From: PVC group bacterium
Lineage (GTDB): Bacteria > Verrucomicrobiota > Kiritimatiellia > SS1-B-03-39 > PXDE01
DNA: 7,238 nt
Direction: 5' to 3'
NCBI GenBank assembly: GCA_003566475.1
Contig: PXDE01000387.1
Location: 1-7,238, forward strand
Shown: positions 5,293 through 7,238 of the stretch, piece by piece
How positions within the stretch are numbered: position 1 is the first letter of the stretch
Layout: every line of letters begins with the position of its first letter
Made by a program: the position numbers and the translations under genes
The notes under the pieces: model-generated
The model's input: the letters and a program-made list of their open reading frames with translations, nothing else
The model's database searches: none
Told to the model about the DNA's origin: nothing

Positions 5293-6257
5293 CCGGTCCC
5301 GCCGGGTTCGGGGGCCTCATCCCCGAGGTCATCATCGGCGCGGTGGAGTCGGCGCTGGGCCGTCCCTTCACCGGCCTGGCCATGCCCCTGCCCAGCTATA
5401 TCAACCGGGTCTACGAGCTGCAGGCCCGGGATGGGGAACGGATCATCGCCAAGTTCTACCGTCCCGGCCGCTGGACCCCCGACGCCCTCGCCGACGAGCA
5501 GCGGTTCGTGGCCGACTGCGCCCGGGCCGAGATCCCGGTGGTGCCGCCCCTCGACCTGCCCGGCCGGGGCACCCTCCACGAGGCGGATGGCTACCGGTTC
5601 AGCCTGTTCCCCAAACGCGGGGGCCGCGCCCTCGAGCTGAACGCCCTCTCGGACTACCTCCGGATCGGCCGCCTGCTCGGACGCCTCCATGTCGTGGGCG
5701 CCCGTGACACCGCCGACCACCGGGTGGTCCTCCACCCCGACCACTCCCTCGCCGACGACATCGACTACCTAATCGACGGCGAATGGGTGGACGAGGATCT
5801 CGAGCCCGAGTTCGAGGACATCGCCGACGCCTTGCTCGACGCCGTGGCCGAGCGGTTCGACGGCACCGAATTCATCCGCGTCCACGGCGACTGTCACGTG
5901 GGCAACATCCTCGACCGCCCCGGCGAGGGGCTCATGCTCATCGACTTCGACGACATGGCCATGGGCCCTCCGGGTCAGGATCTCTGGCTGCTCCTCCCCG
6001 ACCGCGCCTCCCGGTGCCCGCGCGAACTCCAGGCCCTGCTCCGGGGCTACCAGGAGTTCCGGGAGTTCGACCGATCCTCCCTCCGGCTTATCGAACCCCT
6101 CCGGGCCATGCGCATGATCTACTTCCTGGCCTGGCAGGCCCGTCAGTCCGACGACTACCGCTTCCAGACCGCCCACCCCGACTGGGGCTCCCGCAGCTTC
6201 TGGCGGCAGGAGATCGCCGATCTCCGGGAGCAGTTGCAGGTGATCGGGGAGGAATAG
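5289..6257 (+). CDS. srkA: SrkA/YihE (RdoA)-type stress-response protein kinase
   Basis: Kinase of the aminoglycoside-phosphotransferase-like fold. E. coli SrkA phosphorylates serine/threonine and counters programmed death under stress; the function here is inferred from family. It has 322 residues (E. coli about 328). Seen: LPSYINRVYEL (34-44), the ATP-site lysine K55 in AKFYRPGRWTPD (54-65), the catalytic loop HGDCHVGNIL (199-208) with D201 and N206, the metal-binding LIDFDD (217-222) with D219, GPPGQDLWLLLP (226-237), and IEPLRAMRMIYFLAW (268-282). These match the E. coli protein block for block. GTG 5289 is the start, because the SrkA-type N-terminus requires it and the first ATG comes too late (residue 32). 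GTG overlaps the upstream TGA by 4 bp (GTGA), giving translational coupling with the repeat protein. In E. coli the neighbour is dsbA, which is absent here. Confidence 0.93.
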   Translation: MTGPAGFGGLIPEVIIGAVESALGRPFTGLAMPLPSYINRVYELQARDGERIIAKFYRPGRWTPDALADEQRFVADCARAEIPVVPPLDLPGRGTLHEADGYRFSLFPKRGGRALELNALSDYLRIGRLLGRLHVVGARDTADHRVVLHPDHSLADDIDYLIDGEWVDEDLEPEFEDIADALLDAVAERFDGTEFIRVHGDCHVGNILDRPGEGLMLIDFDDMAMGPPGQDLWLLLPDRASRCPRELQALLRGYQEFREFDRSSLRLIEPLRAMRMIYFLAWQARQSDDYRFQTAHPDWGSRSFWRQEIADLREQLQVIGEE

Positions 6258-6262
6258 CGAGT

Positions 6263-6302
6263 GGATGAATGGATGGGTGGATGAATGGATGGGTGGATGA
6301 AT
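6263..6302 (+). repeat. Tandem repeat of GGATGAAT / GGATGGGT
   Basis: Five 8-bp units alternate GGATGAAT, GGATGGGT, GGATGAAT, GGATGGGT, GGATGAAT without a break, equal to 2.5 copies of a 16-bp unit. It starts 5 bp after the srkA stop. It is non-coding, strongly purine-rich on this strand, and could vary in copy number by slippage. Confidence 0.9.
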
Positions 6303-6340
6303 GGGGGATCGGGAGCTTGCCGCGCTTCGTAGCCGAACGC

Positions 6341-6354
6341 GCCAAGCGTTTGGC
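6341..6354. other. Short hairpin between srkA and the next gene
   Basis: GCCAA-GCGT-TTGGC forms a 5-bp stem with a 4-base loop in the 144-bp gap between the convergent srkA and membrane-protein genes. There is no T-run. It might weakly end transcription. Apart from this and the tandem repeat, I see nothing in the gap. Confidence 0.3.
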
Positions 6355-6401
6355 CGCACCTGGGAAGATGCCGGGACCGCATACGAATCCGTGTCTCGGC
6401 C

Positions 6402-6698
6402 CTACTTCTCTTCTTCCCGCGGGATATGCATATACCGGACGTCCGAAACCCGCTCGTCGACCCACATGAGCGGCCGGAAGAGGAATCGGAAATGCCAGTC
6501 CAAGTCGAAGTAGGTGATCGCGGGCTGATCCCACCGCATGCGGACCGCCTGCCATTCCTGGTAGCGGACATGGCGGATGGCCAGATAGCCGCCGACATAG
6601 GCTGACAGAAGCAGCAGCAGTAGCACGCCACCGATGCCCGTGGCGGTCAGGCCACGTGCCTCGGGCCGGGGGGCGGTGGATGGGTGGGGCGGGGTCAT
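6402..6698 (-). CDS. Small single-pass membrane protein, function unknown
   Basis: I do not recognise a family. The 98-residue product has a short Pro/Arg-rich N-terminus (1-17), one strongly hydrophobic segment (about 19-41, including the run GVLLLLLLSAYVGGYLA), and a conserved-looking polar and aromatic tail: RHVRYQEWQAVRMRWDQP (42-59), YFDLDWHFRFLFRPLMWVDE (63-82), then an acidic and basic end EEEK. Positive charges follow the membrane segment. ATG 6698 is preferred over the much longer open frame reaching 7148, because that extension overlaps the next gene and translates to Arg/Pro/Gly-rich shadow sequence, and a -10 box lies 9 nt before 6698. It is convergent with srkA and 122 bp downstream of another small membrane-protein gene on the same strand. 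Confidence 0.65.
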   Translation of the reverse strand: MTPPHPSTAPRPEARGLTATGIGGVLLLLLLSAYVGGYLAIRHVRYQEWQAVRMRWDQPAITYFDLDWHFRFLFRPLMWVDERVSDVRYMHIPREEEK

Positions 6699-6707
6699 CG
6701 CGGTTGA

Positions 6708-6736
6708 AGCATAGCACCCGTAAGTACGCCTGTCCG
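6708..6736 (-). promoter_or_regulatory. Promoter of the small membrane-protein gene
   Basis: On the minus strand, CGGACA (6736-6731), a 17-bp spacer and TATGCT (6713-6708) end 9 nt before ATG 6698, giving a leader of at most a few bases. CGTAAGTACG (6719-6728) lies in the spacer and CGTAGCTACG (6735-6744) overlaps the -35, so both could be operator sites. Confidence 0.45.
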
Positions 6737-6744
6737 TAGCTACG
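6719..6744. repeat. Two CGTA-NN-TACG half-palindromes, 16 bp apart
   Basis: CGTAAGTACG (6719-6728) and CGTAGCTACG (6735-6744) are two copies of CGTA-2-TACG with centres 16 bp apart, placed across the promoter of the gene starting at 6698. A related GGTAGCTACC lies at 6816-6825, overlapping the stop of the upstream gene. They could be binding sites of a dimeric regulator. Confidence 0.4.
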
Positions 6745-6764
6745 CCCGCCCAGGGCGTGGCCCA

Positions 6765-6788
6765 TGCGCGGGACGGTCTCTCCGCGCA
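6765..6788. other. Hairpin downstream of the 6821-7108 gene
   Basis: TGCGCGG (6765-6771) and CCGCGCA (6782-6788) form a 7-bp GC-rich stem around a 10-base loop, about 30 bp past the end of the minus-strand gene. There is no T-run, so it is at best a weak or factor-assisted end of transcription. Confidence 0.3.
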
Positions 6789-6820
6789 AGACCCAGGCGG
6801 CCACCTCCTGGCGTCGGTAG

Positions 6821-7108
6821 CTACCTGCAAACGCGATTCCAGACCGCCAGCAGCCCCGCGCCCAGGAGCAGCACCGGGCCGCCCACGGAGGCCAGGATCC
6901 AGGTCAGCACGTAGAGGATCATCCCCAGCACCATACCCACGCCGATGTCCCGCTCGGAGGTGGGGGTCAGCGACAGTATGGACAGCGTCGAGGCCAGGCC
7001 CAGCGCGTGGACCACCAGAAACCCGCCGATGCAGACCAATCCCCGCATGGCCAGCCCACTCGGTGTGAACCAGCCGCTCAGGAGTCGGTACATGGGAGTG
7101 GTGGGCAT
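6821..7108 (-). CDS. Small integral membrane protein, function unknown
   Basis: I do not recognise a family. The 95-residue product has hydrophobic segments at about 20-46 (GLVCIGGFLVVHALGL and on) and 57-90 (VGMVLGMILYVLTWILASV, then GPVLLLGAGLLAVW), so two or three membrane spans joined by a short polar loop, TPTSERD (48-54). It ends in the basic NRVCR. ATG 7108 gives 95 residues and ATG 7093 (MYRLLSGW) gives 90; neither has a ribosome site. 7108 fits coupling, since the stop of an upstream frame ends 5 nt before it. The hydrophobic pattern in this frame argues for a real gene. It probably shares an operon with whatever enters from the right edge. The stop lies inside the palindrome GGTAGCTACC. 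Confidence 0.65.
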   Translation of the reverse strand: MPTTPMYRLLSGWFTPSGLAMRGLVCIGGFLVVHALGLASTLSILSLTPTSERDIGVGMVLGMILYVLTWILASVGGPVLLLGAGLLAVWNRVCR

Positions 7109-7113
7109 GAGGA

Positions 7114-7238
7114 TCAGGGGGTGGGCGAGGCGGCTGCGCCATCTCCACCGTCCTGTGGCGGCCGCTCGACCGAGTCTTCGAGAGAGAGCGGCTCCGGCGA
7201 GGCGGTCATGGGATCGGTTGCACGCCCCCGATCCGACC
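7114..7238 (-). CDS. Probable C-terminal end of an unknown protein (or a 31-residue small ORF)
   Basis: An open frame enters from the right edge and ends with TGA at 7116-7114. From the internal ATG at 7209 it reads MTASPEPLSLEDSVERPPQD and on to a Gly/Asp/Ala/Pro-rich end, like a flexible acidic tail. Codons lean to G/C at the third position, more gene-like than the Arg-rich alternatives here. Its stop is 5 nt before ATG 7108, as expected for adjacent operon genes. With only about 40 codons visible, the product cannot be named. Confidence 0.4.
   Translation of the reverse strand, partial: SDRGRATDPMTASPEPLSLEDSVERPPQDGGDGAAASPTP

Noticed and set aside
6269..6513. Short plus-strand frames after srkA.
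   Set aside because: They begin in the tandem repeat and read as Arg/Ser-rich shadow of the minus-strand membrane-protein gene.
6699..7148. A 248-codon minus frame joining 6402-6698 to 7148.
   Set aside because: The upstream part is Arg/Pro/Gly/His-rich and overlaps the hydrophobic, gene-like frame at 6821-7108. Only the part from ATG 6698 looks real.
1..7238. tRNA, rRNA, riboswitch, prophage or defence system.
   Set aside because: No cloverleaf, rRNA motif, known riboswitch core, integrase, or nuclease/helicase genes were seen on either strand.

Overview
This is a high-GC bacterial window with strong G/C preference at third codon positions. It has compact genes on both strands. The phylum cannot be fixed from the sequence alone. 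The peptide deformylase reminds me of those in the Verrucomicrobiota/Kiritimatiellota group, and the GGGGTCAG-type palindromes are of a kind I associate with REP-like elements in many environmental genomes, so a PVC-group bacterium is my low-confidence guess. An actinobacterium is the main alternative, because leaderless genes are common there too. Nothing looks like phage, plasmid, CRISPR or a defence island. This is mostly ordinary chromosome with some unusual non-coding and small-gene content.

Layout. 1-730 (minus): a DPM1-like polyprenol-phosphate mannosyltransferase, cut by the window edge. 822-1370 (plus): peptide deformylase, divergent from it across 91 bp. 1370-1480: a REP/MITE-like inverted-repeat element filling the gap between deformylase and a convergent chromosomal-type ParA ATPase (1492-2412, minus), which has no parB downstream. 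2513-2962 (plus): a group II truncated haemoglobin, divergent from parA. 2959-3327 (minus): a small predicted lipoprotein whose stop shares the CTAG with the haemoglobin stop. 3396-4424 (plus): galactose-1-phosphate uridylyltransferase, ending inside a perfect 28-bp-arm palindrome (4423-4480). 4582-5292 and 5289-6257 (plus): a two-gene operon of an unrecognised protein built of five ~29-residue repeats, translationally coupled to an SrkA/YihE-type kinase. 6263-6302: a small tandem repeat. 6402-6698, 6821-7108 and 7114-7238 (all minus): small membrane-protein genes and the probable end of a gene entering from beyond the window.

The most striking general signal is at the promoters. Four genes (mannosyltransferase, def, parA, haemoglobin) have a -10-like hexamer ending 6-7 nt before the ATG, a TTGCC- or TTTCC-type -35 box 17-18 bp further up, and no Shine-Dalgarno sequence. 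This fits leaderless mRNAs. The repeat-protein/kinase operon instead has a promoter about 42 bp upstream and a strong GGAGGG ribosome site. The genes serve separate jobs (envelope or glycan mannosylation, N-terminal deformylation, chromosome segregation, O2/NO chemistry, galactose metabolism, stress kinase), and apart from the coupled pair there is no sign of one shared pathway. The best candidate for something undescribed is the coupled repeat protein plus SrkA kinase.
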